The translations under genes were made by a program, and so were the position numbers. 64,000 bases of DNA from Streptomyces sp. ISL-94. GTDB lineage: Bacteria > Actinomycetota > Actinomycetes > Streptomycetales > Streptomycetaceae. Every line of letters begins with the position of its first letter. The first letter of the stretch is position 1. The notes beneath the pieces were generated by a model. It was not told where the DNA came from. It worked only from the letters and a program-made list of their open reading frames with translations, and searched no databases. The stretch is taken from NCBI RefSeq assembly GCF_018614075.1, contig NZ_JAGGOZ010000098.1:1-64000 (forward strand), given 5' to 3'. Positions 1 through 8,831 of this stretch are shown piece by piece.

Positions 1-798
1 GCCACCTCCATCGCCTGGGGCCTGTGGGAGCAGAGCGGCGGCATGGCCTCCGCTCTGGAGGGCTCCGAGGTGCGGCGGATGAACCGCAGCGGTGTCTCGG
101 CCCTGACCGTCACCGAGGGCCTGGCCCTGTTCGACACGGCCCTGGCCGCCGACCGGGCGGCCCTGGTGCCGATCCGGCTCGACCTGGCGGCGCTGCGTGC
201 GGAGGGCGACGTACCTCCGCTGCTGAGCCGGCTGGTCAAGGCTCGGGCCCGGCGGGCGGCGGCCGTCGGCTCCGCCGGGGCCACGGCGCTGCGCGAGCGG
301 CTGGTGACCCTGGCCGAGCCGGAGCGGCAGGCGGTTCTGCTCGACCTGGTGGCCACCCAGGTGGCCGCCGTGCTCGGCTTCGCCCGGGTGGAGGAGGTGG
401 AGGCCGACCGGGCCTTCCGGGACCTCGGTTTCGACTCCCTGACCGCCGTCGAGCTGCGCAACCAGCTCGGCGCGGCCACCGGCCTGCAGCTGCCGGCGAC
501 GCTCGTCTTCGACTACCCGTCGACAGCGGAGCTGGTGACGCACATCTCGGCCGAACTGCCCGGCTCCCAGGGCGCCTCGCCGGTCTTCGGCGAGCTGGAC
601 CGGCTCGCCGAGGCACTGGCCGCGGCACAGCCCGACAGCGGCCAGCGGGCCCGGGTCACGGCACGGCTGCGGACGCTGCTGGCGGCGTGGTCCGAGGGCG
701 ACACCCCGGCGGACGGCGAGGACGTCCCCGGTTCGATCGAGTCCGCGAGCGACGACGAGATCTTCGACTTCATTGGCAAAGAGTTCGGTATTTCCTGA
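1..798 (+). CDS. Modular type I polyketide synthase, C-terminal end (partial)
   Basis: The gene enters from the left edge in frame 1 and ends at TGA 796-798. What remains is the end of a ketoreductase (conserved SIAWGLWEQSGGM at residues 3-15), an acyl carrier protein with phosphopantetheine serine 146 in GFDSLTAVELRN, and a C-terminal docking segment from about residue 195 to 265. That segment is built like the C-termini of other actinobacterial cis-AT PKSs, with a helix around FGELDRLAEAL and a final acidic stretch SDDEIFDFIGKEFGIS. The next PKS starts 20 bp downstream with a matching coiled-coil docking helix, so this module hands its chain to the thioesterase module. It is the penultimate module of the assembly line. 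How many modules the full gene has cannot be seen. Confidence 0.93.
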   Translation, partial: ATSIAWGLWEQSGGMASALEGSEVRRMNRSGVSALTVTEGLALFDTALAADRAALVPIRLDLAALRAEGDVPPLLSRLVKARARRAAAVGSAGATALRERLVTLAEPERQAVLLDLVATQVAAVLGFARVEEVEADRAFRDLGFDSLTAVELRNQLGAATGLQLPATLVFDYPSTAELVTHISAELPGSQGASPVFGELDRLAEALAAAQPDSGQRARVTARLRTLLAAWSEGDTPADGEDVPGSIESASDDEIFDFIGKEFGIS

Positions 799-818
799 TC
801 TGCGAGGAGCGCAACCAG

Positions 819-3800
819 ATGGCGAACGAAGACAAACTCCGTCACTTCCTCAAGCAGGTCACGGCGGATCTGCATCAGACACGGCAGCGGCTGCACGAGG
901 AGGAGGCGAAAGCTCACCAACCGATCGCGATCGTCGGGATCGGCTGCCGGTTCCCCGGCGGAATCGAGACTCCGGAGCACCTGTGGGAGGCGGTCGAAGG
1001 AGGCCGGGACGGCATCGCGCCGTTCCCCACGGACCGCGGCTGGGACGTCGACGGCGACGGCCGGACGCTGCACTGCCGCAGCGGCGGTTTCCTGGACGAT
1101 GTCGCCGGCTTCGACCCGGTGTTCTTCGGGATCTCGCCCCGTGAGGCGGCTGCGATGGACCCGCAGCACCGGCTGATGCTCGAGGTCGCCTGGGAGGCGT
1201 TCGAGCACGCGGGCATCGACCCGGGCTCCCTCCGGGGCAGCAGCACCGGGGTGTTCGCGGGGCTGATGAACAACTCCGACTACGTGTCCCCGCTGACGGC
1301 GGTCCCCGAGGGCGTCGAGGCGTTCCTCGGTACGGGGAGCACCGGCAGCATCGTGTCGGGGCGCATCGCGTACACCCTGGGCCTGGAGGGTCCGGCGATC
1401 ACGGTGGACACGGCGTGCTCGTCGTCGCTGGTGACGCTGCACCTGGCCTGTCAGGCACTGCGCCAGGGCGATGTGAGCCTGGCGCTGGCCGGCGGCGTCA
1501 CGGTGATGTGCACGCCGACGACGTTCCTGGAGCTCAGCATGCTCCAGGCGTTGGCGCCCGACGGGCGGTGCAAGGCCTTCGCCGACGCCGCCGACGGCAC
1601 CGGCTTCGCCGAGGGCGCCGGGATGCTCGTCCTGGAGCGGCTCTCCGACGCCCGGCGCAACGGGCATCAGGTGCTCGCGGTCATCCGCGGTACGGCCGTC
1701 AACCAGGACGGGGCCTCCAACGGGCTGACGGCGCCGAGCGGGCCTTCGCAGCAGGAGGTCATCCTGGCCGCGCTGGCCAACGCCCGGCTGTCGCCGGGGC
1801 AGGTCGACGCGGTCGACGCGCACGGCACCGGCACCACGCTGGGTGACCCGATCGAGGCGCAGGCGCTGATGGCCACCTACGGCCGGGAGCGCCGCGAGGG
1901 CCGGCCGCTGTGGCTGGGGTCCTTCAAGTCGAACGTGGGCCACACCCAGGCTGCCGCCGGTGTGGGCGGCGTCATCAAGATGGTGCAGGCCATCCGGCAC
2001 GGGGTCCTGCCCAAGACCCTGCACGTGGACACGGAGACGACCAAGGTCGACTGGTCGGGCGGCGGCGTATCGCTGCTGACCGAGAGCCGGCCGTGGCCGG
2101 AGACCGGCGAGCCGCGGCGCGCGGGTGTCTCCTCCTTCGGTCTGAGCGGCACCAATGCGCACGCGATCATCGAGCAGGCGCCGGATGAGGAGCCCGCCCA
2201 GGCGTCTGTCGCGCCTGCCGGGGAGTCCGCCGAATCATCCGGCGCCGCGGCGGCCGTCGCGGAACAGCCCGGCGCCGAACAGTCCGGCCCCGTACCGCTG
2301 CTGCTGTCGGCGAAGTCCGCCGACGCGCTGCGCGCCCAGGCCCGGGCCCTGCGCGGCCATCTGCGCCGGCACCCCGAGATCACCCCGTACGAGGCGGGCC
2401 ACGCGCTCGTCTCCCGCCGGGCCCTCTTCGACCAGCGCGGCGCGGTGGTCGCCGAGGACCGCGACGCCCTGCTGCGCGGCCTCGCGCTGCTCGCGGACGG
2501 CGAGACCTCGGCGAACGTCGTACGCGGGACGGCCAGGCCCGGCACCAAGCCGGTCTTCGTCTTCCCGGGCCACGGCACCCAGTGGGCCGGCATGGCCGCC
2601 GAACTCCTTTACAGTTCACCGGTGTTCGCCGCATCCGTGGCCGCCTGCGACGCCGCCTTCGCGGAGTTCCAGGACTGGTCGGTGGAGGCCGTGCTGCGGT
2701 CCGGGCCCGGCGCACCCGAATGGGACCGGATGGACGTGGTGCAGCCGACGCTGTTCACCATGATGGTCTCCCTGGCGGCGCTGTGGCGCTCTTACGGGAT
2801 CGAGCCTGCCGCCGTGATCGGCCACTCGCAGGGCGAGGTGTCGGCCGCGCACGTGGCCGGGGCGCTCACCCTGAGGGACGCCGCCCGGATCACCGCCCGC
2901 CGCAACGCCGCCTTGTGCACCCTGTACGGGCACGGGGCCATGGCCTCCGTACTCGCCGGGCAGGACGAGGTGCTGCGCCGGATCGAGCCGTGGGGCGAGC
3001 AGCTGTCGGTCGCCGCGGCCAACGGGCCCTCGGCCTGCGTGGTCTCCGGTGAGCCGGACGCCATAGACGCGTTCGTGGCCGCCTGCGAGGAGGACCTGAT
3101 CCGCGCCCGCCGCATTCGGGGCGCGGACGCCGCGGGACACTCGGCCCAGGTCGAGGCGCTCCGGGACCGGCTGCTGGACGAGCTCGCCGTGGCGCCCCGC
3201 GCCTCCGACGTGCCGTTCTACTCGACGGTCACCGGCGGGCTGGTCGACACCACCACCCTGGACGGCGACTACTGGTACCGCAACGCGCGCCAGACGGTGC
3301 AGTTCAACGACGCCGCCCGCGCGCTGCTCGACGCCGGGTTCCGCCTGTTCGTCGAGGTCAGCCCTCATCCGGTGCTGACCGTCCCGCTCCAGGGCATCGG
3401 GGACGACGCCGGCGCGGCCGTCGCGCTGGTCCCCTCGCTGCGGCGGACGGAGGGCGGGCCCGAGCAGTTCCTGAGCGCGGTCGCCCACGCTGCCTCGCAC
3501 GGTGCGCTGCCCGACTGGGCCACCGTGTTCCCGGCCCCCTGCCGACCGGTCGACCTGCCCACGTACGCCTTCCAGCGCGAGCGTTACTGGCTGGAGACCG
3601 CGGCGTCCCTCGGCGACGTCACGTCGGCGGGGCTCACACCCGCCGACCACCCGCTGCTGGCCGCCGCCGTGTCGGTGGCCGACTCCGACGCCACCGTGCT
3701 CACCGGGCGGCTGTCCCTGCGCAGTCACCCGTGGCTTGCCGACCACGCCGTGGTCGACAGCGTGCTGCTGCCCGGCACCGCCTTCGTGGAAATGGCGATG

Positions 3801-6800
3801 CTCGCGGGCGACCGGGTGGGCTGCCACCGGCTGGAAGAGCTCACCCTCGCCGCGCCGTTGGTCCTTCCCGAGGCCGGCGGGGTCGCCCTCCAGGTCTCGG
3901 TCGGCGAGCCCGACGCGGACGGACGCCGTCCCGTACGGATCCACTCGCGGCCCGACCACGCCCCGGACGATCTCCCCTGGACCGAGCACGCCTCCGGCAC
4001 GGTCACCGCCGAGGAGGCCGCGCCCGGCTTCGACTTCACCGCTTGGCCGCCCGAGGGCGCCGAGCGGCTCGACATCGACGGCCTGTACGAGCGGCTGAAC
4101 GCCGCCGGGGTCGGCTACGGTCCCGTGTTCCAGGGGCTGCGGGCGGCCTGGCGCGCCGGCGACGACACGTTCGCCGAGATCACCCTGCCCGAACAGGCCC
4201 GCTTCGCCGCGGCGGAGTTCGGCCTGCACCCCGCACTGCTGGACGCGGCCCTGCACGCCGGTATGGCCGGGGCGGACCTCTCGGCGTCGGTCCGGCTGCG
4301 GCTGCCGTTCTCCTGGACGGGGGTGTCCCGCTTCCAGAACGGCGCCGCGCACCTGCGGATCCGGCTGTCGAAGGGGGCCGAGAACCAGGTGTCCCTCCAG
4401 GCCGCCGATCTCACCGGTCTGCCGGTGCTTTCCGCCGAGTCGCTCGTCGTACGCGAGGTCTCCGCCGAGCAGCTCAGCACCTCGGCCGGCGGGCACCAGG
4501 ACGCCCTGTACTCGGTGGACTGGGCCGTGCTGCCCAGCTCCGGCCGGGTGGTCCTCGAGGACTGCGCGGTCATCGGGACCGCACTGCCCGACCTCGGCGC
4601 CCGTCATGGGGACTTGGGCGAGCTGCTCGCCGCGGCCGAGGCCGGGGCCCCCGTACCGGAGCTGGTCGTCCTCGCGCTCGACCCGGCTCCCGAGGGGGAG
4701 CCCGCGGGCCCCGACGACGTACGCCGGGCAACCGATGCCGTGCTGCGCCTGGCGCAGCAGTGGCTGGCCTGCGAAGCCGCCGCGGGCGCCCGGCTGGCCC
4801 TGGTGACCCGAGGAGCCGTCGCCGCCCGACCGGACGAGGACGTACCGGATCTGCGGCACGCGGCCGTATGGGGGCTGATCCGCTCCGCACAGTCGGAGAA
4901 CCCGGACCGTTTCGGGCTCGTCGACTTCGACGGGACCGAGTCCTCGCGGCACGTTCTCGCCGCCGCGCTGGCCACCGGCGAGCCGCAACTGGCGCTGCGC
5001 GAAGGCGTCGTCAGTGCCCCGCGGCTGGCCAGGGTCACCCTGGGCGAGGAGACCGGCGTACCGGTCTTCGACCCCGAAGGCACCGTCCTGGTGACCGGCG
5101 CCACCGGCACCCTGGGTTCGCTGGTCGCGCGGCACCTGGTGACCGGGCACGGCGTCCGCCGGCTCCTGCTGACCAGCCGGCGGGGCGCGGCCACCGCCGG
5201 GGCGGATGAACTGCTCACCACTTTGGCCGAGTTGGGGGCCTCCGCCGAGCTGGTGGCCTGCGACACGGCCGACCGGGAAGCACTCGGCGCGCTGCTGGCC
5301 GCCGTTCCGGCCGAGCACCCGCTGACCGGTGTGGTGCACAGCGCCGGAGTTCTCGACGACGGCGTGTTCGACTCTCTGACGCCGCAGCGGCTGGAGGCCG
5401 TACTCCGCCCGAAGGTGGACGCGGCCCTGCACCTGCACGAGCTGACCCGCGACCTCGGACTATCGGCCTTCGTCCTGTTCTCCTCGGCGGCCGGCGTGGC
5501 CGGCAACCCGGGGCAGGCCAACTACGCCGCGGCCAACTCCTTCCTGGACGCCCTCGCACAGCACCGCCGGGCCACCGGGCTCGCGGCCTCCTCGCTGGCC
5601 TGGGGTCTGTGGAACGAGCGCAGCGGCATGGCCGGCGACCGGGACGCGGAGGAGCTGAAGGCCGGTCTGCGCCCCGGTATCGCCGGGCTGTCGAACGAGG
5701 AGGGCCTCGCCCTGTTCGACGCGGCCGTCCGGGACGGGCGGGCGCTGCTCGTGCCCATGCGGCTCGAACTCGCCGCCCTGCGGGTCGGCATGGGAGAGGT
5801 ACCGCCGCTGCTGCGCGGGTTGATCAGGGCGCCCGCCCGGCGGGCCGCCCTGGCCGACGGCGCCGGAGCGGCCTTCCGGGAGCGGCTGGCGGGCACCGAG
5901 GAGGACCGGCGCCCCTCGGTGGTACTGGAGTTCCTGCGCGCCCAGGTGGCTGCCGTCCTGGCCCTGCCCGATGCGAGCGGGGTGGACCCGGACCGCGCGT
6001 TCCTGGAGATGGGCTTCGACTCGCTGACCGCGGTGGAGCTCCGCAACCGGCTGGCCGCGGCCACCGGTGTCCGGCTGCCCCCCACCGTCGTCTTCGAGAA
6101 CCCGACCCCGGCGGCCCTCGCCGGCCAGGTCGCCGCGGCGTTCACCGCCTCCGGCGGCGGGGCCGGTGCGGGTGGCGGCGCGGATGCCGGGGCGGCGCCG
6201 CAGCAGCAGGGGTTGTTCGGCCCGATGGTGCGGCGTGCGATGGAACTGGACCGGATGGCCGAGTTCGTGGGACTGCTCTCCGCGGCCTCCGAATTCAGGC
6301 CCGTCTTCGAATCCGGCGCCCAGCTCACCGGTGAACTGGACGTCGTACGGCTCGCCAAGGGCCCGGCGAAGCCCGGCCTGGTGTGCATCCCCTCGGTGCT
6401 GGGCATGTCGGGCCCCCACGAATACGCCCGGTTCGCCGCGGCGTTCCGCGAGGTCAGGGACGTATCGGTCCTGCCCGCGCCGGGCTTCCTCGCCGGGGAG
6501 CTCTTCCCCGCGAGCGTGGAGGCGCTGGCCGAGGCGCACGCCGACGCACTGCTGGCCCATGTCGGCGACGAGCCGTTCGTGGTCGCCGCCCACTCCTCGG
6601 GCGGACTCCTCGCCCACACCTTGGTCCGCGTGCTGGAGCGGCGTGGGGTCAGGCCGGACGCGCTGGTCCTGATCGACATCTACGGACCCAGCCGGAACGC
6701 CTTCCAGGGCATCGAGAACCGGCTGGCCGCCGGACTGACCGGTGACACCGGGGAGTTCATGACGATGGACGACTCCCGGCTCACGGCGATGGGCGGATAC

Positions 6801-7031
6801 TTCCGGCTCTTCTCCGACTGGGACCCGGAGCCCACCGCTGCCCCGACGCTGCTCGTACGGGCCGCGGAGCCACTGGCGGCCTGGAACGCGGGCGACGACT
6901 GGCAGGCGGCGTACAAGCACCCGCACACCGAGGTGGACACCCCTGGCAACCACTTTTCCATGATGGAGGAGCACGCCGCCTCCACCGCGGGCGCCGTGGA
7001 AACCTGGCTCTCCACCCGCAGCGAGCAATGA
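819..7031 (+). CDS. Terminal PKS module: KS-AT-DH-KR-ACP-thioesterase
   Basis: 2070 residues. ATG 819 has GAGGAG about 10 bp upstream and opens a docking coiled coil (MANEDKLRHFLKQVTADL). KS: about residues 33-457, with Cys200 in VDTACSSS, an HGTGT motif and an NVGHTQ motif. AT: about 576-870, with nucleophile in GHSQGE near 669. Its specificity motif reads AAGH near 770-774, neither YASH (methylmalonyl) nor HAFH (malonyl), and resembles the xAGH of ethylmalonyl ATs. Its first motif is GHGTQW rather than GQGxQW. DH: about 940-1220, His976, but HxxxG is HxxxD; HPALLD and YGPVFQG are intact. KR: about 1415-1665, intact TGATGTLG, Ser and Tyr, and LDD (B-type). ACP: Ser1735. TE: about 1850-2070, Ser1926 in AHSSGG, Asp1953, His2045. 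This module performs the last extension and releases the product. Confidence 0.96.
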   Translation: MANEDKLRHFLKQVTADLHQTRQRLHEEEAKAHQPIAIVGIGCRFPGGIETPEHLWEAVEGGRDGIAPFPTDRGWDVDGDGRTLHCRSGGFLDDVAGFDPVFFGISPREAAAMDPQHRLMLEVAWEAFEHAGIDPGSLRGSSTGVFAGLMNNSDYVSPLTAVPEGVEAFLGTGSTGSIVSGRIAYTLGLEGPAITVDTACSSSLVTLHLACQALRQGDVSLALAGGVTVMCTPTTFLELSMLQALAPDGRCKAFADAADGTGFAEGAGMLVLERLSDARRNGHQVLAVIRGTAVNQDGASNGLTAPSGPSQQEVILAALANARLSPGQVDAVDAHGTGTTLGDPIEAQALMATYGRERREGRPLWLGSFKSNVGHTQAAAGVGGVIKMVQAIRHGVLPKTLHVDTETTKVDWSGGGVSLLTESRPWPETGEPRRAGVSSFGLSGTNAHAIIEQAPDEEPAQASVAPAGESAESSGAAAAVAEQPGAEQSGPVPLLLSAKSADALRAQARALRGHLRRHPEITPYEAGHALVSRRALFDQRGAVVAEDRDALLRGLALLADGETSANVVRGTARPGTKPVFVFPGHGTQWAGMAAELLYSSPVFAASVAACDAAFAEFQDWSVEAVLRSGPGAPEWDRMDVVQPTLFTMMVSLAALWRSYGIEPAAVIGHSQGEVSAAHVAGALTLRDAARITARRNAALCTLYGHGAMASVLAGQDEVLRRIEPWGEQLSVAAANGPSACVVSGEPDAIDAFVAACEEDLIRARRIRGADAAGHSAQVEALRDRLLDELAVAPRASDVPFYSTVTGGLVDTTTLDGDYWYRNARQTVQFNDAARALLDAGFRLFVEVSPHPVLTVPLQGIGDDAGAAVALVPSLRRTEGGPEQFLSAVAHAASHGALPDWATVFPAPCRPVDLPTYAFQRERYWLETAASLGDVTSAGLTPADHPLLAAAVSVADSDATVLTGRLSLRSHPWLADHAVVDSVLLPGTAFVEMAMLAGDRVGCHRLEELTLAAPLVLPEAGGVALQVSVGEPDADGRRPVRIHSRPDHAPDDLPWTEHASGTVTAEEAAPGFDFTAWPPEGAERLDIDGLYERLNAAGVGYGPVFQGLRAAWRAGDDTFAEITLPEQARFAAAEFGLHPALLDAALHAGMAGADLSASVRLRLPFSWTGVSRFQNGAAHLRIRLSKGAENQVSLQAADLTGLPVLSAESLVVREVSAEQLSTSAGGHQDALYSVDWAVLPSSGRVVLEDCAVIGTALPDLGARHGDLGELLAAAEAGAPVPELVVLALDPAPEGEPAGPDDVRRATDAVLRLAQQWLACEAAAGARLALVTRGAVAARPDEDVPDLRHAAVWGLIRSAQSENPDRFGLVDFDGTESSRHVLAAALATGEPQLALREGVVSAPRLARVTLGEETGVPVFDPEGTVLVTGATGTLGSLVARHLVTGHGVRRLLLTSRRGAATAGADELLTTLAELGASAELVACDTADREALGALLAAVPAEHPLTGVVHSAGVLDDGVFDSLTPQRLEAVLRPKVDAALHLHELTRDLGLSAFVLFSSAAGVAGNPGQANYAAANSFLDALAQHRRATGLAASSLAWGLWNERSGMAGDRDAEELKAGLRPGIAGLSNEEGLALFDAAVRDGRALLVPMRLELAALRVGMGEVPPLLRGLIRAPARRAALADGAGAAFRERLAGTEEDRRPSVVLEFLRAQVAAVLALPDASGVDPDRAFLEMGFDSLTAVELRNRLAAATGVRLPPTVVFENPTPAALAGQVAAAFTASGGGAGAGGGADAGAAPQQQGLFGPMVRRAMELDRMAEFVGLLSAASEFRPVFESGAQLTGELDVVRLAKGPAKPGLVCIPSVLGMSGPHEYARFAAAFREVRDVSVLPAPGFLAGELFPASVEALAEAHADALLAHVGDEPFVVAAHSSGGLLAHTLVRVLERRGVRPDALVLIDIYGPSRNAFQGIENRLAAGLTGDTGEFMTMDDSRLTAMGGYFRLFSDWDPEPTAAPTLLVRAAEPLAAWNAGDDWQAAYKHPHTEVDTPGNHFSMMEEHAASTAGAVETWLSTRSEQ

Positions 7032-7055
7032 CCCCTGGATACAGGGCCGTTCCAA

Positions 7056-7106
7056 GGTGGACCCCTGGGTGGAGACGGCTTCCAAGCCTCACCCCAGAGG
7101 TCCACC
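7056..7106 (+). terminator. Long imperfect hairpin after the thioesterase module
   Basis: The arms GGTGGACCcCTGGG and CCCAGaGGTCCACC pair with one mismatch around a loop of about 20 bases, starting 25 bp after the PKS stop. There is no T-tract. This is a plausible transcript end or stabiliser for the left PKS operon. It lies between that stop and the Shine-Dalgarno of the next gene. Confidence 0.45.
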
Positions 7107-7188
7107 ACCGGGCCCAGGAATTGCCGGCGCGGCGGCCCTAGTGTCTGAATCACCGAAACCAATCAATGGGTAGACGGAGGAGGCTCAC

Positions 7189-7812
7189 ATGAGTGACGCC
7201 ATGCAGGAAGCGCTTCTACTGAGTGGCGGCCTGATGGCCATCGTGCTTCTCACTCAGGTGGGCAAGCACGGATTCGGATGGATCAAGTTCGGCATTTCGA
7301 TGGGCTTCACGGTCTATCTGTACTGGGACACCTACGACCGCACTCCGATCACCGGCCCGAATATCACGGCCTCCGCACTCGGTATTCTCGTCGGCGGGAT
7401 CATCGGGTACTTCCTGATGACCAAGATGGTCGTCTACCGTAACGAGCAGAAGAAGCACAAGGTGTACACCAAGGCCGGCTGGGCCTACCTCTTCATCTGG
7501 ATCGCAGTGCTGGTCTTCCGTACGACCTTCCTGCTCCTGCTGGAGAACTCGCCGTGGTTCTCGGACAAGTTCGGCACCTTCATGGTGAACAACGACCTCG
7601 GCTCCGAAGGCATCGCCGCCTTCTTCGTCCTGATGGCGATGACCATGGTCGGCTACCGCACCGTGGTCTGCCTCATCCGCTCCTTCAAGCTGCCTCCGGC
7701 GCCGCAGGCCACCCCGGCCGGCTCGACCGCCCGGAGCAGCACCGCCGGCGAGAGTGAGAGCAGCGCCGCCGCGCTGCCCCGCGACCACACCACCCCGGTC
7801 ACCTCCGCCTGA
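7189..7812 (+). CDS. Integral membrane protein of unknown function
   Basis: 207 residues. ATG 7189 has GGAGGAGG about 7 bp upstream. Hydrophobic segments lie at about residues 8-24, 30-46, 60-80, 99-120 and 138-158. A low-complexity Ser/Thr/Ala/Pro tail of about 45 residues follows, probably cytoplasmic or disordered. The fold (several short helices, a GGIIGYFLMTKM segment, a basic loop RNEQKKHKVYTK) is only loosely like CcdC/DUF1453-type membrane proteins, and I do not recognise the family securely. It sits 157 bp downstream of the thioesterase PKS on the same strand and ends before a strong terminator, so it may be read from the PKS or from its own promoter. A role in sensing, protection or export is possible but not shown. 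Confidence 0.8.
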   Translation: MSDAMQEALLLSGGLMAIVLLTQVGKHGFGWIKFGISMGFTVYLYWDTYDRTPITGPNITASALGILVGGIIGYFLMTKMVVYRNEQKKHKVYTKAGWAYLFIWIAVLVFRTTFLLLLENSPWFSDKFGTFMVNNDLGSEGIAAFFVLMAMTMVGYRTVVCLIRSFKLPPAPQATPAGSTARSSTAGESESSAAALPRDHTTPVTSA

Positions 7813-7850
7813 AGACCCCGGATCGGCCCCCGTACGGTCCGGTAACGCAG

Positions 7851-7885
7851 AAAGGCCTTCCCCGCACTGCGGGGAGGGCCTTTTT
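7851..7885. terminator. Rho-independent terminator between convergent genes
   Basis: A 14-bp stem (AAGGCCTTCCCCGC / GCGGGGAGGGCCTT, one G-U pair) with a 3-base loop is followed by a run of T on the + strand and preceded by AAA. It lies 38 bp after the membrane-protein gene and 20 bp from the stop of the convergent response regulator, so it can serve both. Confidence 0.88.
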
Positions 7886-7904
7886 GCTGTGCGGGCGGCA
7901 GCGC

Positions 7905-8711
7905 TCAGAGCTGGACCAGGCCCTGCTGGAACGCGTAGCGCACGGCATCGGCCCGGTTGCGGGCGTCGATCTTGGCGAAGGCGTTGTTGATGTGCGTCTT
8001 CACCGTCGTCTCCTCGATGAAGAGGGCCCCGGCGATCTCCGTGTTGCTCAAACCGTCCGCGATCAGCCGCAGTACGTCGACCTCGCGGCCGGTGAGGCCG
8101 TCGGGGAAGACCCGGCGGCGCTCCGGCTGTCCGCCGGCGCGGCCGGCCGCCGGCGCGGCCTGGCCGGACCCCTCGGCGGGGGCCGCGGGGGAGCCTGCCG
8201 CACCGAGCGCGGCGGCCAGCCTGCGGGTCACCTCCGGGTCCAACGTCGTCTGTCCGTGGGCCGCGTTGCGGATGGCCATGGCGATCTGGTCCCGGTTGGC
8301 GTCCTTGGTCAGATAGCCGCGGGCCCCGGCCGCCAGGACGGCGGCGATCGACTCGTCGTCGGCGTACGTGGACAGGGCCAGCACCGTGACGTCCGGATGC
8401 TCGGCCAGGATCCGCGCGGTCGCCTCGGCGCCGCCCATCCGCGGCATCCGCATGTCCATCAGCACCACGTTCGGGGAGGTTTCACCGACGGCCCGTACCG
8501 CCTCCACCCCGTCGCCGGCGCCGCCGACCACCTCCATGTCGTCCATCAGACCAAGCAGGGACATCAGGCCCTCCCGGATGATCTGCTGGTCGTCGACCAC
8601 CAGCACGCGCACGCGCGCCGGGCCTGCCGACCGATCCGTCTCAGCCACTCTCGGACCCCCGTGGTCGCGTTCCAGATCCTGAAAGAACTGCAGCTTGGCA
8701 GCCGTTCTCAT
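7905..8711 (-). CDS. NarL/LuxR-type response regulator
   Basis: About 268 residues from ATG 8711, which follows GGGAGG at 13-14 bp. GTG 8648, 21 codons downstream and just ahead of the receiver domain, is an alternative start. The receiver domain begins at VRVLVVDDQQIIREGL, with acidic residues Asp40-Asp41, phosphoacceptor Asp86 in LMDMRMP and the TKDA lysine motif. A linker rich in Ala/Pro/Gly follows. The C-terminal LuxR-type helix-turn-helix carries LTGREVDVLRLIADGLSN and EETTVKTHINN. No kinase gene is adjacent, but an orphan NarL-type sensor kinase lies at 21061-22218 in the same cluster and is the obvious candidate partner. The protein probably controls cluster transcription. It is the last gene of the - strand group 12280-7905. 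Confidence 0.92.
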   Translation of the reverse strand: MRTAAKLQFFQDLERDHGGPRVAETDRSAGPARVRVLVVDDQQIIREGLMSLLGLMDDMEVVGGAGDGVEAVRAVGETSPNVVLMDMRMPRMGGAEATARILAEHPDVTVLALSTYADDESIAAVLAAGARGYLTKDANRDQIAMAIRNAAHGQTTLDPEVTRRLAAALGAAGSPAAPAEGSGQAAPAAGRAGGQPERRRVFPDGLTGREVDVLRLIADGLSNTEIAGALFIEETTVKTHINNAFAKIDARNRADAVRYAFQQGLVQL

Positions 8712-8831
8712 GGTTTCCAATCTACCTCCCCATACGAGGGCGGGCGCCCGCCCGCGGGTCGGTCCGGCTTTCACGCCGGTCCTGCCCGCGGGCTCGCGCC
8801 CGCCCGTCTTCGTGCTGTCTTCGCGCTCTCT

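Noticed and set aside
24..818. Extension of the thioesterase PKS start upstream to position 24
   Set aside because: It would overlap the ACP and docking segment of the preceding PKS in another frame. ATG 819 has a ribosome site and starts a classical docking helix.
2616..5438. A 940-codon - strand frame inside the thioesterase module
   Set aside because: Shadow of the AT-DH-KR region; no motif and no ribosome site.
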